IMG/VR virus record: IMGVR_UViG_3300017788_002246
Span: 1 to 24,443 of that record
Origin: a virus
Length of the DNA stretch: 24,443 nucleotides
Direction: 5' to 3' (one strand)
Of the stretch, positions 11,545 to 20,120 are shown piece after piece (position 1 is the first letter of the stretch; every line of letters starts with the position of its first letter). A program made the position numbers and the translations under genes. The notes below the pieces were generated by a model. That model had not been told where the DNA came from, ran no database searches, and saw only the letters and a program-made list of their open reading frames with translations.

Positions 11545-12567
11545 TTATACTATCGCTAAATCTGTAAGGCCTCTTGCATAAGTTTGATCATTTAAAAAAG
11601 TACGAACATCGCGTCTGTTTGTTGCTTTATTAAAACTAATATGTAACCACGGTAATCTTGTTCCTGTAGTTTTGTACTCTAATAAGAACTGATCGTAGAC
11701 TACATTATCTTTAACCCATTGTGCAATTTTATAATAATCTCCTTTGGTAACATTTCGAAATTGCAAATCGGCCGCCTGTCCGAGAACGTGTTGTGATGTT
11801 CCGGTACCTTCTCTATAAGTATTGGTAATAATTGCATTTGGAAATTTGTCAAAAATAGGTTCTAGGCAATTTATGGCCAACAACTTTAAATTACAAACAG
11901 TTTCTGCTAAAGAAAGCTTTGTTCGTCCATAAATCAGTGGGTGATCATAGATGATGAACGGTTTTCTAGTTAATTTTCCTACAGTAAATCTAGGACTCAA
12001 TTGCACAGCTTCTAACGTTTTACCTTGTAACGGAGGAAGACCGGGAGGTTCTACAACTAATTCAATTCCTCCACAATTGGCATTTACATTTCCGGTAAAT
12101 GGTTTAACAACTGTATCTTTTTGTCCTGTTGGGGGAGGATCGGAGATGGCCTGTTCTCGTTCACTGATTGTTCCATCTCTTTTTAAATTTTCAAATCTCC
12201 GTTTTCCCTCACCGGGTAAAAATACATCTTCATCATCATTTTCAACCACTAATCGAATACTAGGAATATCTTGATCTATCTCATCTCCGACAAAAACATT
12301 AGTGCTCCCCCCAATTCTTTCAGCACCGTTATCGTCATTATTATTAGTATAGTTTATCGGTTGATTATGTGCAAATACGCCTCGACTTCCGTAATTAGTA
12401 GCGGTATTAACTGCTCCATTTCCTTTAGGAGGTCTAAAATTACCAACAGTACTAGTATTGACTGACGCTAAAAGATTGTTGGCATAAACCGTAGTGTTAC
12501 CATCTGTATTATTAACAACACCTCCCAGAGTGTTAGGATCATCTAAGCGTTGTATTGGTTTTACCAT
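11545..12567 (-). CDS. PAAR-like spike tip fused to M15-type peptidase
   Basis: 340 residues in two parts. The N-terminal ~75 residues (MVKPIQRLDDPNTLGGVVNN ... GSRGVFAHNQPINY) resemble a PAAR-like domain, which caps the spike at the tip of the contractile tail. A proline- and charge-rich linker (about 80-190) leads to a C-terminal zinc peptidase of the M15 type: TSQHVLGQAADLQF (H260, D267) and LPWLHISF (H309) are the SxHxxGxAxD and WxH metal motifs. Such enzymes cut peptide cross-links in peptidoglycan. The fusion would deliver a wall-cutting enzyme at the tail tip, in place of or beside T4 gp5 lysozyme. The peptidase part is firm, the PAAR part likely. Confidence 0.82.
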   Translation of the reverse strand: MVKPIQRLDDPNTLGGVVNNTDGNTTVYANNLLASVNTSTVGNFRPPKGNGAVNTATNYGSRGVFAHNQPINYTNNNDDNGAERIGGSTNVFVGDEIDQDIPSIRLVVENDDEDVFLPGEGKRRFENLKRDGTISEREQAISDPPPTGQKDTVVKPFTGNVNANCGGIELVVEPPGLPPLQGKTLEAVQLSPRFTVGKLTRKPFIIYDHPLIYGRTKLSLAETVCNLKLLAINCLEPIFDKFPNAIITNTYREGTGTSQHVLGQAADLQFRNVTKGDYYKIAQWVKDNVVYDQFLLEYKTTGTRLPWLHISFNKATNRRDVRTFLNDQTYARGLTDLAIV

Positions 12568-12568
12568 T

Positions 12569-12859
12569 TTATCTCAACGCTATGCCAGTCGTTCCCTGTG
12601 TATATTGATCAGCAAACTCTTTATCAGTCGGCGCTATGGCTACCACTGTTGATTTATTAATATTAATATCTTTATCCGGATGTACGGTAAAAAGATACGG
12701 AATCATGCCGACTCCTTTTGAACTCATAGATAACACCAAAGGTTTGGAAATTTTATAATTAATTGGTCCATCATCGACTAACTTAGCTATTAATTCTTCG
12801 CCAGATGATAGTTTTAATGTTACTACTTCGCCGGATGTAATACCTTTATCAATTAACAT
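12569..12859 (-). CDS. small beta-barrel (Sm/Hfq-like?) phage protein
   Basis: 96 residues rich in strands: VVTLKLSSGEELIAKLVDDG, YKISKPLVLSMSSKGVGMIP and NINKSTVVAIAPTDKE. The 'kLssGeeliakl' opening with a glycine-bearing second strand is reminiscent of Sm-like barrels, but this is pattern only. I recall it as a common conserved hypothetical in T4-like marine phages. It overlaps glutaredoxin by 11 nt. Confidence 0.75.
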   Translation of the reverse strand: MLIDKGITSGEVVTLKLSSGEELIAKLVDDGPINYKISKPLVLSMSSKGVGMIPYLFTVHPDKDININKSTVVAIAPTDKEFADQYTQGTTGIALR

Positions 12860-13079
12860 GTGCTAATCTCGCTTTCAACTCGGTAAATCCGCCCACGAGT
12901 TCTTCGTCAAGAAAAATTTGCGGAACTGTTCTTGCTGTAGGTACTGCTTCTAATAAATCTTCTTTGGTATAACCATCACCAATTTTACGCTCTTCGAATG
13001 CAATACCTTTTTGTGTTAACAGTGCCTTTGCCTGATCGCAATAGGGACACTGATACTTACTCCATATAATTGCTTTCAT
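12849..13079 (-). CDS. grx: glutaredoxin
   Basis: 76 residues with the redox site CPYC (C11, C14), the cis-proline TVPQIF (T51-P53) and the glutathione-side GG pair (G63, G64). It would re-reduce NrdA during deoxyribonucleotide synthesis, as T4 NrdC does, and sits in the same operon as nrdA and nrdB. Being the window's only dithiol reductant, it might also serve other thiol enzymes, but nothing in the sequence shows this. Confidence 0.95.
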   Translation of the reverse strand: MKAIIWSKYQCPYCDQAKALLTQKGIAFEERKIGDGYTKEDLLEAVPTARTVPQIFLDEELVGGFTELKARLAHVN

Positions 13080-13088
13080 ATGTTTCCC

Positions 13089-13256
13089 TTAACTCGAATA
13101 TACTACGCTATTATTTTTATCCACAACTCTGACTAGAACTGCACCGGATTTCTTTTTCTGTAAAGCGGCCGAAATAGCAGCAGCTTCAGTACCAAAAGTG
13201 CCCAATGTAGTCCAGGATTCATATGGACTTCTTGATTTAAATTGTGCTTTGTACAT
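13089..13256 (-). CDS. small phage protein of unknown function (orf55)
   Basis: 55 residues starting MYKAQFKSRSPYESWTTLGT, then EAAAISAALQKKKSGAVLVR and VVDKNNSVVYSS. It looks like a short beta-helix-beta domain (strand, alanine-rich helix, two strands). It fits neatly between nrdB (12-nt gap) and glutaredoxin (9-nt gap), which supports its being real. Function unknown. Confidence 0.7.
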   Translation of the reverse strand: MYKAQFKSRSPYESWTTLGTFGTEAAAISAALQKKKSGAVLVRVVDKNNSVVYSS

Positions 13257-13268
13257 GATATTACTTAA

Positions 13269-14369
13269 TTAAATTTGAGGTAAAACGTCGTAATCTAGAT
13301 TTTCGCTCATTATACCAATCACATAATTCGTTGATTCGTTTTCTTGTAATGCAGTCTGTTTCTTACTTGTATCGCTATGTTTATTAAACCATGGTATCGG
13401 AGTTGTTTTTGGCGCCGTAACCCAATATTTAATTCCGATAGCTTTTAAAGCATCAGCAGCAGTATAATCGACAAAGTCGATCAAAATGTTAGCATTAAGA
13501 CCAATTACAGGACCTTTTTTAAACAAATAAATTGCCCAATCTTTTTCTTCACGTATAACATCTTTATAGATTTGTAAAACCTCTTCCTGACACTCTTGTG
13601 CGGTTTTGGCAAATCTGGGATCCTCTTTTACTACCTGATTAATTATCCAGGCTGTCCACCCTTTGTGTAGCAGTTCGTCTTGCAAAATCAAACTAATGAT
13701 ATTACCATTTCCTATAAAGATTTTGTTCTCAACCATTGCCAAACTTGTAGCAAATGAAACCATAAAGCGGAATGCTTCTAGAGCATAGCTAGCATGTAGG
13801 GCTAACCAGATCGCTTTGATATGTTCTTCTTCCGAAATCTCCTCACCCAATTCCTTGCGGCAATTAATCTGGTGTAGACGTTCATAATGTTCACCAATGC
13901 TTGAAGCCATATCCACGATTTCTTGAGTATCATGAATAGTATTAAAAACTTCTTTAGGAACATTATAAATGTTGCGAATGATATGGCTGTAGCTACGGCT
14001 ATGAATATTCGTTTCAAAAAAGGTCCAATTGTAAACAAGGGCTTCTAACTCCGGTAGTGATGCTACTGGTGTAAAAATCTGACTAGGACCTCGACCTTGT
14101 AGACTATCGAGTGCGGTCTGTCTAAGAAGATTACTAGTGAAGATATGTTTAACTGCATCCGATGCATCTTTAAAATCTTGAGCATCTTTGGTTAAACTGA
14201 TTTCTTCGGGTACCCAAAAAAATCCTCGGGCAGTAGTTTCAAAATCTGCAATTTTTTTGTATTTTACTTCCTCGAAACGCTGAATAGTTACCGGTCCAGC
14301 AGGATCAAGAAACATCTTGCGTGTTAGGTAATCTGTCTTAGTGTGTAAGTTATATTGTTGCTTGCTCAT
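13269..14369 (-). CDS. nrdB: ribonucleotide reductase class Ia small subunit
   Basis: 366 residues. NrdB holds the dimetal centre and tyrosyl radical that start each turnover of NrdA. Ligands by comparison with E. coli: D88 (TALDSLQGRG), E119 and H123 (FFETNIHSRSY), E198 (YALEAFRF), E232 and H235 (DELLH); the radical tyrosine is Y127. The E. coli ExxH motif is ExxxH here (E119-H123), a one-residue insertion. The C-terminal tail, which docks on NrdA, ends YDVLPQI. The start overlaps the end of the sod gene by 20 nt, so expression is coupled to both nrdA and sod. Confidence 0.95.
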   Translation of the reverse strand: MSKQQYNLHTKTDYLTRKMFLDPAGPVTIQRFEEVKYKKIADFETTARGFFWVPEEISLTKDAQDFKDASDAVKHIFTSNLLRQTALDSLQGRGPSQIFTPVASLPELEALVYNWTFFETNIHSRSYSHIIRNIYNVPKEVFNTIHDTQEIVDMASSIGEHYERLHQINCRKELGEEISEEEHIKAIWLALHASYALEAFRFMVSFATSLAMVENKIFIGNGNIISLILQDELLHKGWTAWIINQVVKEDPRFAKTAQECQEEVLQIYKDVIREEKDWAIYLFKKGPVIGLNANILIDFVDYTAADALKAIGIKYWVTAPKTTPIPWFNKHSDTSKKQTALQENESTNYVIGIMSENLDYDVLPQI

Positions 14370-14901
14370 TGATATGATCCCAATTAATTATTTTCCATTG
14401 ATTTTCTAAATATTTTTTTTTATCTGCTTGATAATCTAATGCCCAGGCATGTTCCCACCAGTCAATTAATAGCACGATATCTTTTTTAATTTCATGATTC
14501 TTGATTGTCTTGATAGATCCATCCTTGGCCAAATAAACCCATCCACTACCTTGTATACCCATTGCTACTTTACTAAGTTCTTCTTTAAATTTATCAAAAT
14601 CTTTATAATGCTTGTTGATAAAATCTAGTATAGCTCCCGATGGCATGTTATTTGTTTTGGGAGCCCGATATTGTTGAAAAAGTATGTTATGTAAAAAAAC
14701 TCCGGCTTCGTTAAAAGTTGGATCACCTTCGTTGGCATTATATCTTTCGGCATAAGTCTTAGCCAATTTTTCATAATGATATTTGATGGTCTCTTCGGAG
14801 ATCGAAGGAGACAGATCTCCCATGGCATACGGAAGATCTTTAATTTCTAACTTATGAGGTTTTCCTTCTTTTAAAACATTTCTTATAAAACTAAATGTCA
14901 T
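14350..14901 (-). CDS. sod: Fe/Mn superoxide dismutase
   Basis: 183 residues. It converts superoxide to hydrogen peroxide and oxygen. All four metal ligands are in place: H42 (YHYEK), H71 (FLHNILF), D147 and H151 (LLIDWWEHAW), with Y50 at the gateway-tyrosine position. The usual HH pair in 'KHHxTY' is replaced (KLAKTY), so the active-site entrance differs from cellular enzymes. Gly67 in place of the FeSOD glutamine resembles MnSOD, but metal preference cannot be settled by eye. The gene overlaps nrdA by ATGA and nrdB by 20 nt, an unusual placement. No signal peptide is visible, so it acts in the cytoplasm. Confidence 0.94.
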   Translation of the reverse strand: MTFSFIRNVLKEGKPHKLEIKDLPYAMGDLSPSISEETIKYHYEKLAKTYAERYNANEGDPTFNEAGVFLHNILFQQYRAPKTNNMPSGAILDFINKHYKDFDKFKEELSKVAMGIQGSGWVYLAKDGSIKTIKNHEIKKDIVLLIDWWEHAWALDYQADKKKYLENQWKIINWDHINEQATI

Positions 14902-17234
14902 AACTTACAGGCCTCACAATCCGATTCGTCATCTTCTATTATTTCTCTTTCGTTATGAAAACCATTATAATGAACTTCCGGAGTAAGGTCTTCAACCTTG
15001 CTTCCTGCCTTGTTAATCAAACTATAATAGAAAGTTTTGATTCCCCACATGTGTGCCTGCATTAAATTTTTAGCAATTAATGTTGTGGGAACCTTTCTTC
15101 CAGGAAAGTGTGCAGGATTATAGAAGGTGTTAGTGCTAATACTCTGATCTACATAAGCGGCCAATACCGCTGCTGTTTTAATATAACCCTCACAATCTTT
15201 TTGTTCCCACATTAATTGATATTTGTTTTTAAGTCTATGGTATTCGGGAACCACTTGTGTAAAAGAACCTGCTTTACTTTCTTTTGTAGAGATTAGGCTC
15301 ATTGGCATCTCTATTCCATTTGTGCTATTAATAACAACACTACTAGACTCCACTGGAGCGATAGCCATAAGAGTAGCATTTCGTACACCATGTTCTTTCA
15401 TCTCCTTTCTTAGCGGCTCCCAATCTAATTCAGGAGTAAAGTCTGTGAGTTCATCGACTCCCTTGGATCTTCTTTCCCAAGGAAATTTCCCTTGTCCGTA
15501 TCTGGTTTTGTCGCTGTCTAAACAACGACCTCTCTCTTTGGCCAATTCGACTGTGGCCTCGGTAAGATAGAATGCCTGGTGTTCCATCCAACTCTTAACT
15601 TCTGTTAACGCATCCCTATCGCCGTACTGTAATCCACGTTTAGCATGCCAGTAGGCCAAATTAGTAACACCAATACCTAGCGGCTGTATCTCATCGTTAC
15701 TGAGTTTGCTTTGGATACTTAAAAAGTCTTGATAGTCAAGTATGTTACACAAACTGCGCTGAAGAATACGACAAGCGCGACGCATATCCTCGGGGTTGCG
15801 GAATGCTCCCCAGTTGATCGATCCAAGAGTACATAAAGCGATGCGACCATTAGCATCATCGAGACGCTTAAAGGACCTAGTAGGAAGAAGAATTTCACAG
15901 CACAAGTTTGACTGATAGATAGTGTGGTATTCGGGATCGAATGGACCTTGGTTCATGACGTTGTCGATGAACACCAAATAGATACGACCCGTATCAGTAC
16001 GCTCCTTTAGTATTCCACTTTTAAAGACTTCCTCGGCTCGCATAGTTTTCTTGCGTAAGCCGGATTTTTTTTCATATTTTACATATAATTCTTCAAAGAA
16101 TTTTGTATCTTTATAAAAAGCTTCGTAGAGATCGGGAACTTCATTGGGGTCGAAGAAAGTTATATCTTCTTTATTCTTGAATCTACGCCAAAAGAAGGCG
16201 GAAAGGACCACTCCGTAGTCCATATGTCTGACTCGAGTTTCTTCAGTGCCCTGATTATTTTTAAGCACGATAAGATCGTCAAACTGATGATGCCAGATAG
16301 GATAAAAAACTGTAGCACTAGCATTGCGTATGCCTCCTTGTGAGCATGAGCGAAGATCGCCGAACCATTTTTTAAGGAATGGAATCATACCCGTGTGCAT
16401 GATCTCACCACCCCTAATGGGACTACCTAGTGGGCGCAGACGTCCGATTTCCAAACCGATACCAGCTCTTTTGCTGGCATATTTGGCCATCATCTCTCCA
16501 CTAGCGAAAATACTATCAAGGTCATCGTCGGACCTAATAAGCACACAACTGCTAAATTGTTTAGTTGGAGTACCCAAGCCAGCGAGAACAGGAGTGGCCA
16601 AAGTAAAAAGACCATCTGAGGCAGCATTATAATATTCCTTGATGTAACGCATACGAGCACTGTTAGGCTCTTCTCTATGAAATACTGTTGCGGCCGCGAC
16701 CATGTAACGAACCTGTGGCGTTTCATAAATTTCCTTTGTCGCTCGATTACGGACCAAATATTTTTCAATTAGTTGTTCAATCGCAGCATAACTGTATTCT
16801 TCATCCTTTTCGTGCTCGATCATTTCATTCATTCTATTCCAGTCATCTTCTGAATACCATTCGAGCAATTCGGGAGTATATAATCCAATCTCGACATTTT
16901 TTTTCACGATGTTGTAGAGGCGGGGAGGATCGTAGGACCCATACACATCTTTTCGCAACATCGAAAGACGCTGCTTGCCTGCTACAAATTGGTAATTGGT
17001 GTGACCGATATCTGGATTGCTTTCGATATCTATAAGATCGACAATAGCTCTTAACGTTATGTCGTCGATTTCTTTTGTAGTTATACCATCATAAAAGTGT
17101 AGTTGAGCCTTGATCTCAATCATCGACTGGCTAACATCTGCAATACCTTTACACACTTTCGCTACCTGCGCCTGCCATTTTTCAATCGTTAAAGGCTCTC
17201 TGTCTCCGTTTCTTTTTATTACTGATATATTCAT
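14898..17234 (-). CDS. nrdA: ribonucleotide reductase class Ia large subunit
   Basis: 778 residues, full length. NrdA reduces ribonucleoside diphosphates to deoxyribonucleotides. An N-terminal ATP-cone-like region (VIKRNGDREPLTIEKWQAQV) is followed by the barrel with C230 (FSSCVLI), the thiyl-radical loop N443-C445-E447 (QSNLCCEILL) and C468 (ALCTLGSINWG). The radical-transfer tyrosines are in KTFYYSL, and the C-terminal swinging arm ends CEACKL (C773, C776). NSTNGIEMP is the phosphate loop. It leads the cluster nrdA-sod-nrdB-orf55-grx. A CATAAATA box lies 30 bases upstream; no good -35/-10 pair was found. Confidence 0.97.
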   Translation of the reverse strand: MNISVIKRNGDREPLTIEKWQAQVAKVCKGIADVSQSMIEIKAQLHFYDGITTKEIDDITLRAIVDLIDIESNPDIGHTNYQFVAGKQRLSMLRKDVYGSYDPPRLYNIVKKNVEIGLYTPELLEWYSEDDWNRMNEMIEHEKDEEYSYAAIEQLIEKYLVRNRATKEIYETPQVRYMVAAATVFHREEPNSARMRYIKEYYNAASDGLFTLATPVLAGLGTPTKQFSSCVLIRSDDDLDSIFASGEMMAKYASKRAGIGLEIGRLRPLGSPIRGGEIMHTGMIPFLKKWFGDLRSCSQGGIRNASATVFYPIWHHQFDDLIVLKNNQGTEETRVRHMDYGVVLSAFFWRRFKNKEDITFFDPNEVPDLYEAFYKDTKFFEELYVKYEKKSGLRKKTMRAEEVFKSGILKERTDTGRIYLVFIDNVMNQGPFDPEYHTIYQSNLCCEILLPTRSFKRLDDANGRIALCTLGSINWGAFRNPEDMRRACRILQRSLCNILDYQDFLSIQSKLSNDEIQPLGIGVTNLAYWHAKRGLQYGDRDALTEVKSWMEHQAFYLTEATVELAKERGRCLDSDKTRYGQGKFPWERRSKGVDELTDFTPELDWEPLRKEMKEHGVRNATLMAIAPVESSSVVINSTNGIEMPMSLISTKESKAGSFTQVVPEYHRLKNKYQLMWEQKDCEGYIKTAAVLAAYVDQSISTNTFYNPAHFPGRKVPTTLIAKNLMQAHMWGIKTFYYSLINKAGSKVEDLTPEVHYNGFHNEREIIEDDESDCEACKL

Positions 17235-17267
17235 TATTTTTCTCTTTTTTCTTCGCTGGGCAAATAT

Positions 17268-17693
17268 TTATGGTAAAGTTATACCGTTACATAAAATTTT
17301 TGATTTGATTTCTACTATGTCGTTCAGTTTCAAACTCCTTCTGTATTCGAAATTTAAAACGTCAGAATGATCCATAACTAAAAAGAAATTTCGATCTTTT
17401 TCGTCGGCTGGCATAGACATATGTATCTCATAAGGAGTATCCATAAACCGCGTTGTTAATTTAAGAGTATACAACATTCCTAAAACAATCGCAAGATTAT
17501 CATATCTCCCTTCGAGAATCAACTTCCAAGGATCGGGCCAGGAACTTGGATTTTGGGGATCTAGATAGGAATTAACAAACGGAGCCAGAGCCCAAAATTC
17601 GGCCACATCCTGATGAGGATTTTGACTTACTTCTAGTTGATCTCTGAACTCTTTCCATGCTTTAATCCTATCACTATGATAGAGATTAAACAC
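17268..17693 (-). CDS. conserved T4-like phage protein of unknown function
   Basis: 141 residues, starting MFNLYHSDRIKAWKEFRDQL, then HQDVAEFWALAPFVNSYLDP, SWPDPWKLILEGRYDNLAIV and LGMLYTLKLTTRF. The aromatic, proline-rich middle is distinctive, and I recall it as broadly conserved in marine T4-like phages, but no function is known to me. It overlaps the end of the tail-spike gene by 8 nt, so it may act in the tail or be a chaperone for the spike; that is inference from position only. Confidence 0.8.
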   Translation of the reverse strand: MFNLYHSDRIKAWKEFRDQLEVSQNPHQDVAEFWALAPFVNSYLDPQNPSSWPDPWKLILEGRYDNLAIVLGMLYTLKLTTRFMDTPYEIHMSMPADEKDRNFFLVMDHSDVLNFEYRRSLKLNDIVEIKSKILCNGITLP

Positions 17694-19383
17694 CGTAGCT
17701 AACGTAAAATGAGATTGATCCGTTAAGACCAGTAGCGATAGGATTTTTATACCAAAGTTGTAGTGTTTCTACTCCAGGAATATTATTGTTATTAAGAAGA
17801 TTAAAACCAAATTCAAAATTGCTCATAATGTTTTCTCCGGGTAGTGTGCTTGGTACATAGATATATTCGTCTGTGATCGAGGCTGAAACCAAAGACCAAA
17901 AGAGAGCGCTGTTAGGAGCCCCTGTTGGAGGAATACCTGTAGCAGTTTGAAGTGCAACATAGGTATTGTTTAAATAAGTCACTGAATCATTTTTGCTGTA
18001 AGTGACATTATTATCATAAAGACCTTCGAATGTTGTAGAAGAAATATCAATATTGAGAATTATTGATATCTTTCCTTTTCTTATGTAACTATCGAGACTT
18101 AAAATATAATCTAAAAAAATGTATCTATTAAGAGCTGAAAAAACTGCTAACGTTCTCTGTCCGTCCGATAAAGTAATCGCGGCAGTTGCACTATTGGAAA
18201 CAGTGGTTTTTGATCCGTTTAAAACTTCCGGTACGGATAATTTAAAAAAACTAGAAGTTACACCAGCCTCTTGAATTCGATCAAAAAAGCAATCGATTAT
18301 ATTATTATTTTGATTCTGACCAAATTCAATAACAGGAACTAATGGTGTCGATGCATCATTGAGCCCGTTACCGCATTTAGTAAATTTACTATTTGTAACT
18401 GTGAATCCGATACCGTTGTTTACCAAAATAGCCCGATCGAAGATGAGATCAAAATATGAATCTTTAATGATCCACTGATTTTTTTGATTAGATTGTCCAG
18501 AAAGATTTATACCTTGTCCGCAAAGAAAAAATTTACAATCGTTAAAATGAATATCTGTATCAACCGCGGTAGAATTAATAGCGGTAACACCCACATAGCC
18601 TTTTAAAAATTCACATTGTTCAAATAAAAGATTAGTAACCTTGGTTCCATCGATATCATTGCTCCATGCCACTAACGAGCTTGAACCAGATTGTCCTAGA
18701 GTGTACGGACCTTCAAATATAATTTTTTTAAATTCTGAATTTCTTGCACCGGTTAAATTAACCAGTCCAGTAGTCATTCTAATTTTTATATTTGAAATTT
18801 TTATATTTTCTGGTCTAGACGAAGCTGAAAAACTTCCAATAGTGACACCGCTTGTAGTTTTTGTTGCGATTATATTATTATTGATATTTAAGATAGCGTC
18901 AGTATTTGATTCACCCACAATGATAGCATTGCTAGGTATCAAAATATTTGAAAGACAGAGATACGTTCCATTGGGTATAAAAAGAATTTTTCTAAATTCT
19001 GTATTTTCATTTAAGAATAAATCGTCCAGTGCTCGTTGAATGGCAATACTGTTATCACTGCTTCCGTCACCTGTTGCGCCATAATCGCGGATACTTACAT
19101 AATCATCTAATTTAGATTGAAGAGATCTCCCTACACTTCTAACAATTGCGGGGTTTCCCTCGGCAAATTTATATCCGCGTGTTAATTCTAAAATATTATC
19201 ATATTCTGTAAGTACTTTGGTATTGCCAACTGCCGGAGCGCCTTCGGTAACTGACCCATTACCTATATAAAGCTCTTGGGTATCGACTGCCCAGGCAAAT
19301 TCGCCGCCACTTAGCTGCGGAATTCCAGATTCTAACTTTTTACCCTTACGAATTTGTATTTTAGAAATTTGAACAACGGCCAC
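17686..19383 (-). CDS. tail spike/fibre with pectate-lyase-like beta-helix
   Basis: 565 residues from a GTG start with AGAGGA upstream. The N-terminal ~60 residues (IQIRKGKKLESGIPQLSGGE and AVDTQELYIGNGS) match the Mtd_N-type attachment domain of phage receptor-binding proteins. Next comes SIRDYGATGDGSSDNSIAIQ, the classic opening of a Pectate_lyase_3 right-handed beta-helix, continuing with repeated strands to about 400. A short module with YDNNVTYSKNDSVTYLNNTY and an 'ALFW' end (about 455-500) resembles a chitin/carbohydrate-binding module. The protein likely binds or trims surface polysaccharide. No catalytic residues could be assigned by eye. Confidence 0.88.
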   Translation of the reverse strand: MAVVQISKIQIRKGKKLESGIPQLSGGEFAWAVDTQELYIGNGSVTEGAPAVGNTKVLTEYDNILELTRGYKFAEGNPAIVRSVGRSLQSKLDDYVSIRDYGATGDGSSDNSIAIQRALDDLFLNENTEFRKILFIPNGTYLCLSNILIPSNAIIVGESNTDAILNINNNIIATKTTSGVTIGSFSASSRPENIKISNIKIRMTTGLVNLTGARNSEFKKIIFEGPYTLGQSGSSSLVAWSNDIDGTKVTNLLFEQCEFLKGYVGVTAINSTAVDTDIHFNDCKFFLCGQGINLSGQSNQKNQWIIKDSYFDLIFDRAILVNNGIGFTVTNSKFTKCGNGLNDASTPLVPVIEFGQNQNNNIIDCFFDRIQEAGVTSSFFKLSVPEVLNGSKTTVSNSATAAITLSDGQRTLAVFSALNRYIFLDYILSLDSYIRKGKISIILNIDISSTTFEGLYDNNVTYSKNDSVTYLNNTYVALQTATGIPPTGAPNSALFWSLVSASITDEYIYVPSTLPGENIMSNFEFGFNLLNNNNIPGVETLQLWYKNPIATGLNGSISFYVSYGV

Positions 19384-19409
19384 GATTATATCCTCTACTT
19401 ATTATAGAG

Positions 19410-19417
19410 TATTTATC
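19410..19417 (-). promoter_or_regulatory. late-type promoter box GATAAATA
   Basis: Minus-strand GATAAATA 26 bases upstream of the tail-spike GTG and overlapping the stop of the exonuclease gene. A TATAAT follows 5 bases downstream, so a sigma70-type -10 cannot be excluded. Confidence 0.45.
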
Positions 19418-20090
19418 TAGTCATGTTATAGTACTGCTCTACCCTTTCTAACCATTTGTCGGCCCATTTATTCCAAGTACTAGGAGTAATGTCAAACTGT
19501 TGATATTCGCAGGCTCTAGAACACATAAGAATATGTGCGTGTTTAATATTAGTTCCGTGCATCTCGTTATGTGCCATAGCATAGGCTACCAGCTGTAGAT
19601 AATAGTCTTCGACCCATTCTTCTTTTTTAGGCTTATTGGTTTGTTTAAAGTCAATAATAGCCGGATTACCATTGAACAGTCCCACTCCGTCGGTTGTTCC
19701 AGCGTACAAATTAGGATAATGCAAATTAACCTCGGATCCCCATATTTCGCTGACGTGTTTCATGCCCTCTTTAATAACTACTTTTGCCATTTGAAAACCC
19801 TGTTGATGAACTAGATTTCCTTTGGGTTTTATTTGTTCTCCCTTGATATAATCTTCAAGGTACTTGTGCATTGAAGTACCAACTCCTGCTGCTTCTGTGG
19901 TGATTTCTTGTGCGACCTTTTCACCTACTCGCCTGCGCCACTCAAAGAGAAAAGTTTTATCTTTAGTTGCGTCTAGGATTGTTGTTACTGATGGTACTGG
20001 TTTACCATCCCCGGCATCGTAATGCCGTTTACCATTTATTGTTGTTCGCGTGGTCTTGGGGTATTGATATTTTTCGATTAGTAGGGTCAT
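19413..20090 (-). CDS. PD-(D/E)XK exonuclease, MGME1/RecB-like
   Basis: 225 residues. The motifs of RecB-family exonucleases are present: the N-terminal PVPSVTTILDATKD and GTSMHKYLED helix (H75), then AGTTDGVG (D134) and AIIDFKQTNK (D147, K149) as the catalytic D...DxK, followed by YYLQLVAYAMA with the Q of the QxxxY-type helix. This family processes single-stranded DNA ends, so replication, recombination or packaging is its likely area. I recall the same protein as common in T4-like marine phages. No Shine-Dalgarno precedes the ATG; instead the start codon lies in the arm of an inverted repeat. Confidence 0.88.
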   Translation of the reverse strand: MTLLIEKYQYPKTTRTTINGKRHYDAGDGKPVPSVTTILDATKDKTFLFEWRRRVGEKVAQEITTEAAGVGTSMHKYLEDYIKGEQIKPKGNLVHQQGFQMAKVVIKEGMKHVSEIWGSEVNLHYPNLYAGTTDGVGLFNGNPAIIDFKQTNKPKKEEWVEDYYLQLVAYAMAHNEMHGTNIKHAHILMCSRACEYQQFDITPSTWNKWADKWLERVEQYYNMTR

Positions 20091-20115
20091 AAAGTATTTT
20101 AAGGTTATACTTTAT
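20089..20115 (-). promoter_or_regulatory. inverted repeat covering the exonuclease start codon
   Basis: Perfect 9-bp arms ATAAAGTAT and ATACTTTAT around a 9-nt loop fill the space between the stop of orf128b (20121) and the exonuclease gene. The AT of the ATG is the last pair of the stem, so folding would hide the start codon. Confidence 0.55.
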
Positions 20116-20120
20116 GTATG

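Noticed and set aside
15223-17370. Plus-strand frames across nrdA
   Set aside because: They are antisense to a full-length, motif-complete reductase and are codon-bias artefacts.
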